From: Haliclona indistincta
Taxonomy: Eukaryota; Porifera; Demospongiae; Haplosclerida; Chalinidae
Direction: 5' to 3'
Assembly (NCBI GenBank): GCA_964017065.1
Contig: OZ024785.1
Location: 11,859,086-11,923,085, forward strand
DNA: 64,000 nt
The position numbers and the translations under genes are program-made. Of this stretch, positions 53,645 through 63,839 are shown one piece after another. The notes below the pieces were generated by a model, which did not search any database, was not told where the DNA came from, and saw only the letters and a program-made list of their open reading frames with translations. How positions within the stretch are numbered: position 1 is the stretch's first letter; the number at the start of each line of letters is the position of its first letter.

Positions 53645-53900
53645 CCGGGGAGGATGTTATGAATTATTTATCATCAATTATTTTTTGTGATCACGTGATT
53701 CTATTATTAATAATCATTATTGAAGCACATGTGTGTTGGTGACTAGCAACGTATGTGTAGCGCCAACGGTAGCTGCAACAAGTGAAAAGAGAGAACGTTT
53801 TCTACTTCATAAGAATAGCCAAAGAACTGACTTAGCTAGCGTCACATTTATTTACTACTCACCAGGTATCCTGAGGTTGTTCCAGGAAAACACATGTAAT
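53645..53900 (+). repeat. Candidate polypurine tract and LTR start
   Basis: GGGGAGGA at 53647-53654 is followed by TGTTATGAATTATTTATC at 53655, the classic junction of a polypurine tract with a 3-prime LTR beginning TG. The same type of junction (GGGGGGAGGA then TGTCGTGG) is seen for the BEL element at 63840. No pol is recognised upstream, so this is a remnant; the 3-prime limit is unknown. Confidence 0.45.
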
Positions 53901-54222
53901 ATGATTCCTACCTGACTTGTTTACCCGTCATCAGTGATACACAAACTTAGTAACTCGACAATCAAGATCAAGATTAAGTTATTCTGCATCCATGTAAGGG
54001 TAGCTTTGAGTGGACAGTTAACACGGGAATTTACCTCGACCCAATGTCTCTCTGCTATGTGACTCTGTATTACATACAAAACCGTAATAATTATCTTTAT
54101 TTATTAAGCACTGTATGCTTATTACTATACCTGTTTTGAATAAATAATCTAGTCGCTGTGTGTCTGTTCGAAAATGTAAAAGTTCGAAGATTTAAATGAC
54201 GTTTATTTTTATTAATACATAG
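53901..54222. other. Stretch without recognised genes
   Basis: Contains the 54012-54066 segment that resembles 50268-50322. No gene supported. Confidence 0.35.
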
Positions 54223-54396
54223 TTAAAGGATAATGTTGATGGTTTAGTGGGTGAGACTAAGAAAATGACTGAGCTGTTGTCCAAACAGACAAATCTACAG
54301 CGACAGTACTTCGAGTGCAAAATTTGTACCAATCAGCCAGTTAATCCAGTGGTCATGACATGCTGCAATCAAGTGACATTTAAATGTGGGAAGTGA
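54223..54396 (+). pseudogene. RING finger N-terminal half (exon)
   Basis: After an acceptor ATACATAG the frame reads LKDNVDGLVGETKKMTELL, SKQTNLQRQYFECKICTNQ, PVNPVVMTCCNQVTFKCGK and stops at TGA. FECKIC ... VVMTCCNQ is the first half of a RING finger of the same family as 49195-49368 and 51918-52360. The TGA at 54394-54396 cuts the domain, so the copy is broken. Confidence 0.5.
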
Positions 54397-54659
54397 TAAA
54401 CATGCTGTGAGATAAAGAGTTTGGTCACTGTGTGCAATCAGCACAGGACGATAATATCAAGAATCACGTGATTAGTCTTTTCAGCCTGCTACAATGCAAT
54501 AATTTTGATTTCAGGTTTTAGTTCTTGGCAGCGCAGCTATAGTACCTGGCCAGATATACTCCCGCTATATACTCTAGAGATACTTTGAGCTATACCAGTG
54601 AGATACAATTCTTTGCGGCACGTGCAGGTTGAATTAACTATCACTTGTTGATTTTATAG

Positions 54660-55127
54660 TGGCAACACGGACTAGATCGTAGGCTAGGCGACGGGCAATA
54701 GAGCAGGCAACAGTAACAAGAGCTGCCATGGAAGAGATCCAAAATGGTGATTTATATTATTGCTGTCATAAATGCATTATTGTTGTTGCATAAGCACGTT
54801 ATTGGTGCTTGGTACATTGTGAAATTGATATTAAGCTTGCGCGATGGCCGCTTCGCGAGGTAGCATCGGGCAATAATCTTGATATGTCATGTCTGTTCAG
54901 CCTCCACCTCCAGCACCTCCTGCAGTTCAGCCTCCACCTCCCGTGCCTCCTGCAGTTCAGCCTCCACCTCCAGCACCTCCTGCAGTTCAGCCTCCACCTC
55001 ACGCACTCCTGCAGTTCAGCCTCCACATTGCGCACGTCCTGCAGTTAAGCCTGCACCTCGTCCACCTCCTGCAGTTCAGCCTGCTGTGACTCAGCCACGT
55101 AAACGCAATGCAATTCCGAAACCAAAG
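54660..55127 (+). CDS. Second proline-rich repeat gene, damaged
   Basis: An exon-like segment at about 54660-54746 reads ATRTRS-stop-ARRRAIEQATVTRAAM then EEIQN and a phase-1 GT donor; it resembles the first exons at 34802 (EISNG) and 27270 (EIANG). A second segment encodes PPPPAPPAVQ repeats (30-bp unit, about five copies), passes a one-base deletion near 55008, and ends QPAVTQPRKRNAIPKPK before GTATC. The overall plan (short basic exon, Pro-rich repeat exon, short basic end) is that of the gene at 34802-44808. One stop and one frameshift make it a likely pseudogene. Function unknown. Confidence 0.45.
54898..55080. repeat. 30-bp minisatellite encoding PPPPAPPAVQ
   Basis: The unit CAGCCTCCACCTCCAGCACC followed by TCCTGCAGTT repeats about six times, the last copies diverged. 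It forms the body of the proline-rich exon. Confidence 0.9.
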
Positions 55128-55640
55128 GTATCAATTTTTATAAGACTTTATGTTGCTGGTACAAAATATATAAATCCAGAGATATATTTATGTTGCTGGT
55201 ATTTATGGTGCAGGTAAAAAGCGCTGCCTTCACCAAGAGTGGTTGATTCACCAAGAGTGGTTGCCAAGTTTTTACTGCGCGCTGGGTTTTGCTGTTAGCT
55301 ATTGTCTTTGCACTGTACACATATGCCCTTGCGAATGTATTGCTTGTATTGCTTCACTTCCACAGAAAGATACTGATCTGTTTGGTGTTGACATGACTAT
55401 ACGTCACTATGATGAAGTCGAAAATGTGTAGAGTTAAACAAATCTAAATTAAAAGGAGAAGACCTCGTACAATATTATCACATGTATAATAGCATAAATA
55501 ATTTTTTACAGTGCAATTTACAGTGCAAACATTGGCGTCACGTTTTCCATAAGACAAAACACACCAAACCAGCTGCCCCCAAATTACCACAAAAAGAAGG
55601 GACAAGTAGCATGAATGAATAATTTGATGGTTCAAGGATA
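55128..55640. other. Stretch without recognised genes
   Basis: Contains an 18-bp tandem duplication (CACCAAGAGTGGTTGATT / CACCAAGAGTGGTTGCCA) at about 55229-55264. No gene supported. Confidence 0.4.
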
Positions 55641-58366
55641 GTAAACTTGGACAAGTTGCAGGGATATGTCAGTGATTTGACATTGCATGCAGCGAGGTGT
55701 GATGGCAATGTTTCACTTATTGCTGAAAAACGAAATGGTCTAGTGTCCATCATATCTACTAAATGCAACTCACGTGATCACATTATCAAGCTAGAGACAT
55801 CCCCCAAGATGAAGGGGCCAAGAAACCATTATAAATGGGAGTGTAATCTCGCAGCTGTCTGGGGACAAATGTCGACTGGTGGAAGACATGCTAAGTTGCA
55901 AGAAACAATGGGAGTCTTAGGAGTGCCAGTAATGTCTCCAAATCAGTTTGTTAGTACCGAACGAGACATTGGTGAGTGGTGGAGGAGAGAGATGGAGCAA
56001 GTAATGATCGAGGCAGGAAAAGAGGAGAAAAGATTGGCTGAGGAGAGAGGAGATTTCCATGATGGAGTACCTGCAATCAGTGTTATTCTCGACGGAGGGT
56101 GGAGCAAACGTTCTCACCGTCACTCATACAACGCCAAATCAGGTGTTGGGGTCATCATCGGCCAAGAAACCGGTAAAATCCCCTTAATTGGAGTTCGTAA
56201 CAAGTATTGTACTGCCTGTAAACAAGGAGTAGCACCAGAAAACCACACCTGCTATAAGAACTGGACTAAGTCATCATCAGAGATGGAAGCTGGCATAGTA
56301 CTGGATGGGTTCAAGCAAGCAGAGTCAGTGCATGGAGTGAGGTATACCAGATTTATTGGTGATGGAGACAGTTTGGTAGAGGCAACTTTGGTGCAAGGTG
56401 TACCAGTGTGGGGGCAATACATTAGCAAACTGGAATGCGCCAACCATGCATGCAAGTGCTACAGGTCATCTCTAGAAAAGCTGGTTCAGGTAAAAACATC
56501 TTACATGGGGAAAGGAGGATTGACGAAGAGGATGAGGTGCCGACTCACTAGTGCCGCTCGCTGTGCCATCAAAATGCAAAGCAAAGAGCCGGACAAGAAG
56601 AAGGCAGTCAAACTTCTTCAGCACGACTGCAGAATGGCCCGTACCACTGTTTGGACAACATCAACTATGCAGCTCTGATTTCTGTCTGTCAGCAGCCAAG
56701 ACGTCCCCTAGTTCTCAACCTCACGGTGATCTTGACAGTGACTCAGAAGATAATGGTGATGGTATTCACCTGGATGACATTGAATGTAAGAAAAAAGAGT
56801 AAACATGCCATTAATTTATTACATGCATCATAGTGCAGTAGGCCAGTAAACATGTAATCAGGTCTTATCAACTGCTTCAATCTATAGCAAACTGGTAGCA
56901 AGGCTGACGAACATCCAGTCCCGCCACCTGCGAATGACAAATTGAAAGTCGACTACTCGTTGGTCGACTTTCAAACAATGGATGTAGTTAGGCAATTAAG
57001 AGAAGAAAGGCAGCAAGAAAACGAGAGGAAATTGGCGACCGACTTAATAAGTACATGTGCTCGACACGGTTTCGATGCATGTTTTCATACTATGTAAACA
57101 AGCAGTGCATGCGTTAACCAATTTATGCGTAATTAATTCTGCAGTGACTGAAGATGCTATGTTGACCCAGGAAATGTTGAGGGAGGAAACAATATCAGAT
57201 GATTTGGCTACAGAGAGTGATGCACGACAGGGAGGGACAATTTGTACAGAGATAGATCCCATTATGATGCATGACATACAAGCTATCGTTGGTAGGCTAG
57301 TAGCAAAGGCTGGGCAACTGATTGGTAACTTTACCACCAATTTAGCAGAAGGCTGGATGCAGGTACGATCGAAGTTTGACGGTGGTAAGGTTATTAACCG
57401 TTCGCAGAGTGGATCATGGGAGCACCGATGCCATGGGGCTGCTCTCCAACAAAATCTTGGAAGGAGCTGGGGGCCACCTACATGGGCTAAAATGACGATT
57501 TCTCCAGCAAACCAGGTTTTTATTGACACGGCAAACTCTATTGCAAAGAAGGTTGAAAATACACGAAAACGAAAAGCTACAGAAACAGCTAAAGAAGGAC
57601 GACGACAGAGTAAGTACTCAAAAACACAGGTCGAATTGACCCAAGAGAAAGCTGACATCATAGAGCAGGAAACAAGAGAGCAAAGTGCTAGTGATTTGTG
57701 GATCAAGGAGAGGTCAAAACGCATAACAGCTTCACGCATTGGAAGTATTGCAAAAATGAGAAAGACGACACGAAGAAGTGAGAAGGTTGAAGAGCTGCTT
57801 TATAGCAGATTCAAGGGAAATCGGGCAACACTTTATGGGCCAAGTAAAAAAGACACTACTAAACAACAATACATCACTTATCAACAACAGAATGGTCATT
57901 TTGTCAGACACAACAATCAGGTCTAGTCATCAGTTGTGATAATAACTGGCTGGCAGCAAGTCCAGACGACAGGGTCAATGATCCCAGTTCATTACAGTCA
58001 CAAGGTGTAGCAGAATACCAAAATCCATTCGCTGCAAAAGATCTTACTCTTGAGGAAGCCTGTGACAAATGCAAAACATTCTGCTTGGAGAGGCGTAGAC
58101 AAAATGGCAAACAAACATTCAAACTCAAGAAGCGGCACAATTATTACTTCCAGGAGCAGTGTCAAATGTATTGTTGTGACGTCAATTGGTGTGACTTTGT
58201 ACTACATACCAACAAAGAGCTACATGTCGAGCGTATCAATAGACATCAAGCTTGGTGGAACGAACAGCTATCAAAGCTTAAAGTCTTTTATTTTGAATCA
58301 CTTTTGCCTGAGTTGTCTTCCCCTAGATATGGCAAAGGTGGCATCAGAGAGCCAGCCACAACTTAA
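55620..58366 (+). pseudogene. MULE-type transposase with C-terminal YqaJ-like nuclease domain
   Basis: The first frame (55620-56678) reads DGSRIVNLDKLQGYVSDL, EWWRREMEQVMIEAGKEE, SVILDGGWSKRSHRHSYNA (catalytic Asp), GVGVIIGQETGKIPLIGV, NKYCTACKQG and RFIGDGDSLVEATLV, followed by KLECANHACKC: the animal Mutator-like transposase domain. After a frameshift near 56640 and an intron region, a second frame (57057-57926) has LIGNFTTNLAEGWMQVRSKF and GGKVINRSQSGSWEHRC, then ERSKRITASRIGSIAKM. A one-base shift near 57915 leads to GLVISCDNNWLAASPDDRV, EYQNPFAAKDLTLEEACD, RHNYYFQEQCQMYCCDVNW and a stop at 58366: a YqaJ-type PD-(D/E)XK nuclease with D, E and Q-x2-x-Q-MY elements. Two or three shifts suggest a recently dead copy. 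Confidence 0.8.
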
Positions 58367-58485
58367 GAAAAATAGCTTATCACTTATCTATTTCATTCTC
58401 ATTAATATTTTGTACTACTTTACATATGCACACATTCATGTATAAACTTACTAAAATCTTTGACAGTCATACTTGAAACAGGAGC

Positions 58486-58878
58486 TTAAAAAGCTCCTTG
58501 TCTACACACTTCAGGTGTCACCGTCTTCCAATAACACTTTATTCCTTCAATCGGACTCTCTAGGTTTCTGGGCTTGTAATTGTGTCGAAGACAATATTTC
58601 AGAGATGCCCACATGTTCTCAATAGGATTGAGGTCAGGACGTTCAGGTGGAGTTTTCCGCCAATTCACACCCTCCTCCTAAACTTTTTTTGCATAATTAC
58701 TAGTATTCGTTGGATCATTATCTTGCTGGAACCTAGCACCTTCAGGGTATGTTCTTCTTAGGAACGGGAGCAAACCAGCTTTCAGTATCAAGCAGTACCT
58801 AAATTCTGTCATCCCAGTGAATATCACTATTTGGTTAGCACCACGACAAGAGATCCCAGTCCAAACATGTACCTTCAT
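58486..58878 (-). pseudogene. Tc1/mariner transposase C-terminal fragment
   Basis: The minus strand reads MKVHVWTGISCRGANQIVI, RYCLILKAGLLPFLRRTYP, ARFQQDNDPTNTSNYAKKV, a TAG, then VNWRKTPPERPDLNPIENMW and PEVCRQ. QQDNDP holds the second catalytic Asp and PDLNPIEN the final acidic residue of the DD34E triad of Tc1-like elements. The frame is continuous except for that TAG. The N-terminal DNA-binding part and first Asp are absent. Confidence 0.85.
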
Positions 58879-58955
58879 GGGATGTCTTGGTTATAGTGCT
58901 ATCATTTTATTACACAAGTTTAAAGCTATTAGATAGATGTAAGAAGCATGCAAAG

Positions 58956-59206
58956 ATGGTAGTACTCAAATATTGGGATGAGTTGGGACCTGAGTACATG
59001 TCCGAAGAGGGCACTGTTGAGGAGGTGTTCATAAAAAAGTACACACCGATATGGCGTTCTGATGGTAAGCCAAGTATTCCTTCACTAAATTATACAATTC
59101 AGATCTCAACAAACTAATAGCAAAAACGGACAAAAGAATCAAAAAGACAGCTCGAGGCAAAACAACCTTCAGAGGCTACCGACGGAAAAGTGGAGGCTTG
59201 CTCTAA
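58956..59206 (+). CDS. Two-exon C-terminal gene fragment, unknown
   Basis: Exon 58956-59064 (MVVLKYWDELGPEYMSEEG, EEVFIKKYTPIWRSD, phase-1 donor GTAAGC) joins 59103-59206 (DLNKLIAKTDKRIKKTARG, KTTFRGYRRKSGGLL, stop). The junction is in phase. The product is basic at its end. I do not recognise it. The stop codon lies in the loop of a perfect 14-bp-stem hairpin. Confidence 0.4.
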
Positions 59207-59220
59207 AGCAAGCCTCCACT
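59189..59220. repeat. Perfect short hairpin around a stop codon
   Basis: AGTGGAGGCTTGCT is followed by CTAA and the exact reverse complement AGCAAGCCTCCACT. The loop contains the TAA of the upstream ORF. It may be an RNA 3-prime structure or the terminal palindrome of an element. Confidence 0.75.
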
Positions 59221-61424
59221 CAATCCTCCCTCTTGGGCAGTGAAAAAATTAATCAATAGCACATTCTTAAAATGCTACATTTTATTTCAGTGAATAGTCC
59301 TCCTATTGATGCATCTCCGTCATCTACGGACCAACAAGGTAGTAGTAACATTATTGTTTCTATGGTCAACCCAATATGTTTTATGCAGCCTCATCCACCT
59401 CATCTATCGTGACTCCCGTACTTGGTGTACCTTACCGATCAGGTAAATTACCATTGAGATTAATCTAGTTATGTCATTTGGGCATTATTGTTCACTTAGC
59501 AATAACAACAAGCCTGGTAGAGGACGGCTAACTGATCCTTATCAAGTTGGAAATGATCCCTTAAATGGCAATAGCCACAAGATAGTCATAAGACACACTG
59601 ATTTTACTGAGATTTCCATTGTTTCAAGACATATTCTCTAAACTATTTAATAACGACAGCACTTTGTTTGAGCATAGCTTGAAGAATTATATTAATGTTA
59701 CTCGTAGACTTGCTGCAACTTTATGATCAAATTGACACTGATAAATGTTGTACATTATGTGCACATGTTGCACTAACACATTGCTGTGGTTGACCACAGG
59801 GAGTTATCAAGACAGGCGTAGCAGCAGAAGCAGGAGGAAGTAGAGATCATGATCCAGATGAGTTTACGCCTTGATATGTTCAAACAACTATATACATGCA
59901 ATCACTAACCATGCACAATAAGTATAATAGCTGTAACACACCGTCGATCATTATACTGTTTCTTCCTAATTCCAGGTGTGAACAAATCATTACGGACAAG
60001 AATACAGATGTTGGGTTGGGGAGGTATCTGTACAAGAATAATGGTAAGTTCTAATTGCTTGGAAGAATTAATGCTTACCGTCAGATTTGGATTATATATG
60101 TACGTTAATGTACAATTCTGTGGGCTTCTCAATGATGACATAGCAAAGGACATAGAGCTCCCAATGCCTTGTAAAGGAAAAGCTATAATTGGAGAACTTG
60201 AAGTAAGCTCCATGGAGCTAGTTATATTTTGTTAAAATACTCCTTATATACTAGAAGGAAAACGATATCTTCTTATGGAAGGCAACTAAGCTCTATAACT
60301 AAGCTCTATACCAATAGCATCTCTAACCAAATACTCTCTCTTCCATAGCATTGATGAATTGTGGTTCTTCCAATATATCTAAAATCCTTTCTGGGGTTGC
60401 TGACAAACAACAATATAGAAAGTAAAGGTATTTCACAGAAATTTGTTCCAAAAAGGCCTATCAGTGTACAGAATACCACTGTTCATTTGTACATGGACAC
60501 TCATAGGCCTGTTGACGAAAGTTGACCTTGCCACCTGAATTACCTGACTTCTTAATTCATTGGGTGTAGGGGTTTCCCATAAACCAAAACGACTTAAACA
60601 GTCAATAATTTAAGTTCGGATGCCGGTGGAAAATGTTCAGTTTTGAAGCACGTTTTGAGAAGTTGGGATTCTACTGAACTAAGAGAATTGACAAAGTGTC
60701 GAAAACAATTTGTTCAGAGATGTCAACCTGGCCCAATAACATAGAAGCCAAACTTGGGAAAGCAATTCTCACCGGTAAGAATCCCTCAAGTATGTAGCCA
60801 TTATAGAGGTTATCTCATTGTTTTCTTAGATTCGTGACTGGAAGCTCTGTTCTGTCATCTGAACCAAGTTAAATACAATAATGTTTCAGGGTTGTCTCGG
60901 TGCATTATGGCTCACACGTGCGACAATTGTATTGAACTATCAACCAGTGATATACCCCAAGCGATTCATATTGGACAGGACAAGAATAATCTGGACCTTG
61001 TGAGTGACGGAAACCTAACAATATCTTTTAATTCATTATACAATGCATTCTACTTTGGCTAGGAAGTATAAACCACTGAATGAATATATCAACAGCCAAA
61101 ATTTTATTTTTCTATTGTGTTTGATAAAGTCCTGTTTTTTCCCAGGCTCGCTTAGACAGTATAGATCACTATGGACGTGATACATTTTGTGGCGGGGTAC
61201 TCATACAACTGCAGAACACATACTCAAGGTGAAAGCAAGGCAGTTAAGCAGTTTGTGGGTGTACATTGGAGAGGATGGTGACTACAAACCCTTCACAGAG
61301 GTTCTTGGAACAGAAACCAAAGAGGAGTGTCCGTCGTTAGACCTGAAAGAACAGAGAAAGAAAAAGAATAGTCTGCCTTTTACTGGAAGTTTATAACACG
61401 TCAAAAATATTCCCTTAACTGCGT
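59221..61424. other. Stretch with exon-like scraps only
   Basis: Short splice-bounded segments occur (for example 59291-59329 SPPIDASPSSTDQQ; 59389-59441 SSTSSIVTPVLGVPYRS; about 60890-60999 CIMAHTCDNCIELSTSD), but they cannot be linked into a gene by eye, and no domain is recognised. An ORF at 61187-61396 is also unassigned. Confidence 0.3.
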
Positions 61425-61783
61425 CACAACGAGGTGAGAGACATCACAGCATCTTCGATCTCAGAAGTCTGCTCCAGTGTCTGTACGGAGCCTACCCTTA
61501 ACCCTAAAATCTCCCAAGCTCCACAACTTTTTCTGAGGGCGCTCGGTTAGATGTGGCTGCTGACGGAATCTGGGGCTCCCGCAACGAGAGGGCCTTCTTT
61601 GATGTCCGTGTCTTCAATCCTCTGGCACCATCTAATTCAGCACTATCCATCTCTGGGATGTATAAAAACACGAGCGTGAGAAGAAGCGGGAGTATTGAGC
61701 ACGAATCAGAGAAGTGGAACATGGCTGCTTCACCCCCCTTGTGCTCTCCTCAACAGGTGGACTGGGATGAGAATCTACTATAG
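61425..61783 (+). pseudogene. Retroelement C-terminal relic (FDVRVFNP type)
   Basis: One frame reads RHNEVRDITASSISEVCSS and VCTEPTLNPKISQ; after a shift near 61535 the next reads EGARLDVAADGIWGSRNER, AFFDVRVFNPLAPSNSALS and continues to 61780. RHN-x-(I/V)RD ... FDVRVFNP-x-APS is a conserved ending I know from multicopy reverse-transcriptase-containing proteins in corals, sponges and similar animals. The D ... FFDVRV arrangement may be a PD-(D/E)XK-like nuclease. The RT part is missing. Confidence 0.55.
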
Positions 61784-62087
61784 CCTATAAAAGAATCGCC
61801 TCCCTCCTTTCCACCAAATGGGATAGACCCTACCCTAGTGTCCTATCGTGGATAAGATGCTCATTATCCTTCTCACTTCTGAGATCCTCTATCAGATGTA
61901 ACCGTGGCCACCGTTCAAGATGCGGCTTTCCTGTCAGAGTGCGCTTGTCATCTCCAATCGATGTGGTGTGTTCTGAATCTGGACTGTGACTCCATCTCCA
62001 TTTCCATATTAAAGACTTATAGCTATTATAATTATCTTCATGCTCCATATATCCATTTTTAGCATTAATTTGTTTTTCACAATAATT

Positions 62088-63204
62088 ACTCATTGTATAG
62101 TAATATATGAGACACTCAGATCTTCTGGTCTTTCTACTGAAAGAGATCAGCAATTAGTGAGCCATCCAGACGTACGAGGAGTGGAAGACTGGAAACGACA
62201 TGTACTGCTTTTGCTAGACGAAATGCACATCAAAGAGGACCTCGTCTATAACAAACACAATGGGGCTCTTGTTGGATTCGTGAATCTTACCGACATTACT
62301 GTTCACTTGGAAGAATTTGAACGTTCACTAACTAACCAAGCCTACAGTCTAGCTCCACCCACCCTAGCCAACTCTTTGTTCATGGTAAGAGTTCTATTTT
62401 ACCATGATTCAAATTCTATACGCCCAGTTCACTTGCCCAAATCTAACTGGCGAACAGATCTTCCCAATCTTCTGGGAAGCAGTGTACAAGATAGAGCGGA
62501 GTCAGCTGAAAGTACATGCAACTACTTTCGATGGAGCGGCACCGAACAGGAGATTTTTAGAGCTGCATAGAACAGCTGATTCAGCAGATGAGATCATACA
62601 CAAGGTCAAAAATCTGTATACACGTGAAAAAGAGATATTTTCTTGTCAGATCTTCCACATCTAATCAAAACTACTCGGAAATGTTTCGAGTCATCAACTA
62701 GACAGCTTTGGGTAAGTGTGCACTTTGGCATGTATAAAATTACACATGAAGTGCAAGCCCTTAAACATTATCATTTTTAAACTGTATTCTGCATGTGCAC
62801 CGTAATAGAACAATGGCAAGGTCATCTCATGGAAGCACATCAAGCATCTTTAAGAGACAGGGAATGGTGCAATCAAGGAAGCACCTGGGCTCTCACTGCT
62901 GCCAAAGTTGAAATATGAACAAATACACCTGACCTCATTCTCAAAGATGAGGGTCGATTTGGCAGCTCAAGTTAGTTAAGTTTAATAATAATTTTTTTAT
63001 GATCCATTGTTGAAGCAGGTATTGAGTAGTTCTGTGGCTACTGCATTGCAAGTAGTAGGAGGAGAGGAGGCTGCAGAAACTGCCAAGTTTGTGGATTATT
63101 TTTTTGACTGCCTGTATGTCGATTCTGGCAAGAAAAAGAATAGTTTTAAAGACCCCTATCGTTCATCCAAAGAGTTTTTTTTGAAGGTATCACTGTTTAT
63201 GTGA
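62088..63204 (+). pseudogene. P-element-like (THAP9-type) transposase, several exons
   Basis: The first frame (about 62088-62382) contains WKRHVLLLLDEMHIKEDLVY, NKHNGALVGFVNLTDI with the first acidic residues of the core. After a shift near 62385 the frame of 62404-62664 reads FTCPNLTGEQIFPIFWEAVY and LKVHATTFDGAAPNRRFLEL (second catalytic Asp). Further blocks at about 62930-62990 (LTSFSKMRVDLAAQ) and 63007-63204 (VLSSSVATALQVVGGEEAAE, TAKFVDYFFDCLYV) match the C-terminal part of P-like transposases. The THAP zinc finger expected at the N-terminus was not found. The overall order is preserved, but frames are broken at least once. Confidence 0.7.
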
Positions 63205-63237
63205 TTGTACTACTATTTCTAACTATTTCTAACTCAC

Positions 63238-63810
63238 CTACTGACTGGTTTTCGGATCCTCACAATACCGGACACAGTCATTATTGAGGAAGATACAGAA
63301 TTCACTCCATCATCGGAAGAATTATCCAGGAGAAAATCACACTTGTGCAAGGTAATGCAAAATTTCTGGAAAAGGTGGAAGAGAGAATACCTCTTGGAAT
63401 TGAGAGAGTTTCATCGTACTCAACCAAATAAGGGCATCGATAGATCTCCAGAAAAGGGAGAAATTGTCTCAATCTATGACGAAGATCATCCTCGTGGGGT
63501 TTGGAGAATTGGACGAGTGGATGAGCTGATCGAGGGAGCTGATGGAATCGTGCGTGGAGTGGTAGTAAAGACCATGTCTAAGAAAGGCCAGATGAGAACG
63601 CTTCGACACCCAGTTCAACAAATTTATCCCCTTGAGGTCAAGGCACACCAAGAGGTCAAAGCGCACACAGATACACATGTGTACGACACTGAAGAGGACA
63701 AGTTCCCACATGCTGACTTACCACCAAGCAGTCGTCCGAAACGAGCTGCCTCCGTCAATGCTAGATTGATTTCGAAGATGGTTCTCCGAGACGAAGATGA
63801 TGAAGACTGA
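63238..63810 (+). CDS. BEL/Pao retrotransposon pol, C-terminal DUF5641 region
   Basis: The frame is open from about 63238 (GFRILTIPDTVIIEEDTEF) to a TGA at 63808. It contains KVMQNFWKRWKREYLLELRE, GEIVSIYDEDHPRGVWRIGR, VVVKTMSKKGQMRTLRHPVQ and IYPLEV, the chromodomain-like integrase tail (DUF5641) of BEL/Pao elements, and ends in a charged tail SSRPKRAASVN. The catalytic integrase core and the rest of pol are absent upstream, where a P-like transposase lies, so the element is 5-prime truncated or has been interrupted. The end of the gene is intact. Confidence 0.85.
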   Translation, partial: LLTGFRILTIPDTVIIEEDTEFTPSSEELSRRKSHLCKVMQNFWKRWKREYLLELREFHRTQPNKGIDRSPEKGEIVSIYDEDHPRGVWRIGRVDELIEGADGIVRGVVVKTMSKKGQMRTLRHPVQQIYPLEVKAHQEVKAHTDTHVYDTEEDKFPHADLPPSSRPKRAASVNARLISKMVLRDEDDED

Positions 63811-63839
63811 ACAGCAACTTGTTGAAGCTTCTGTCCAAC

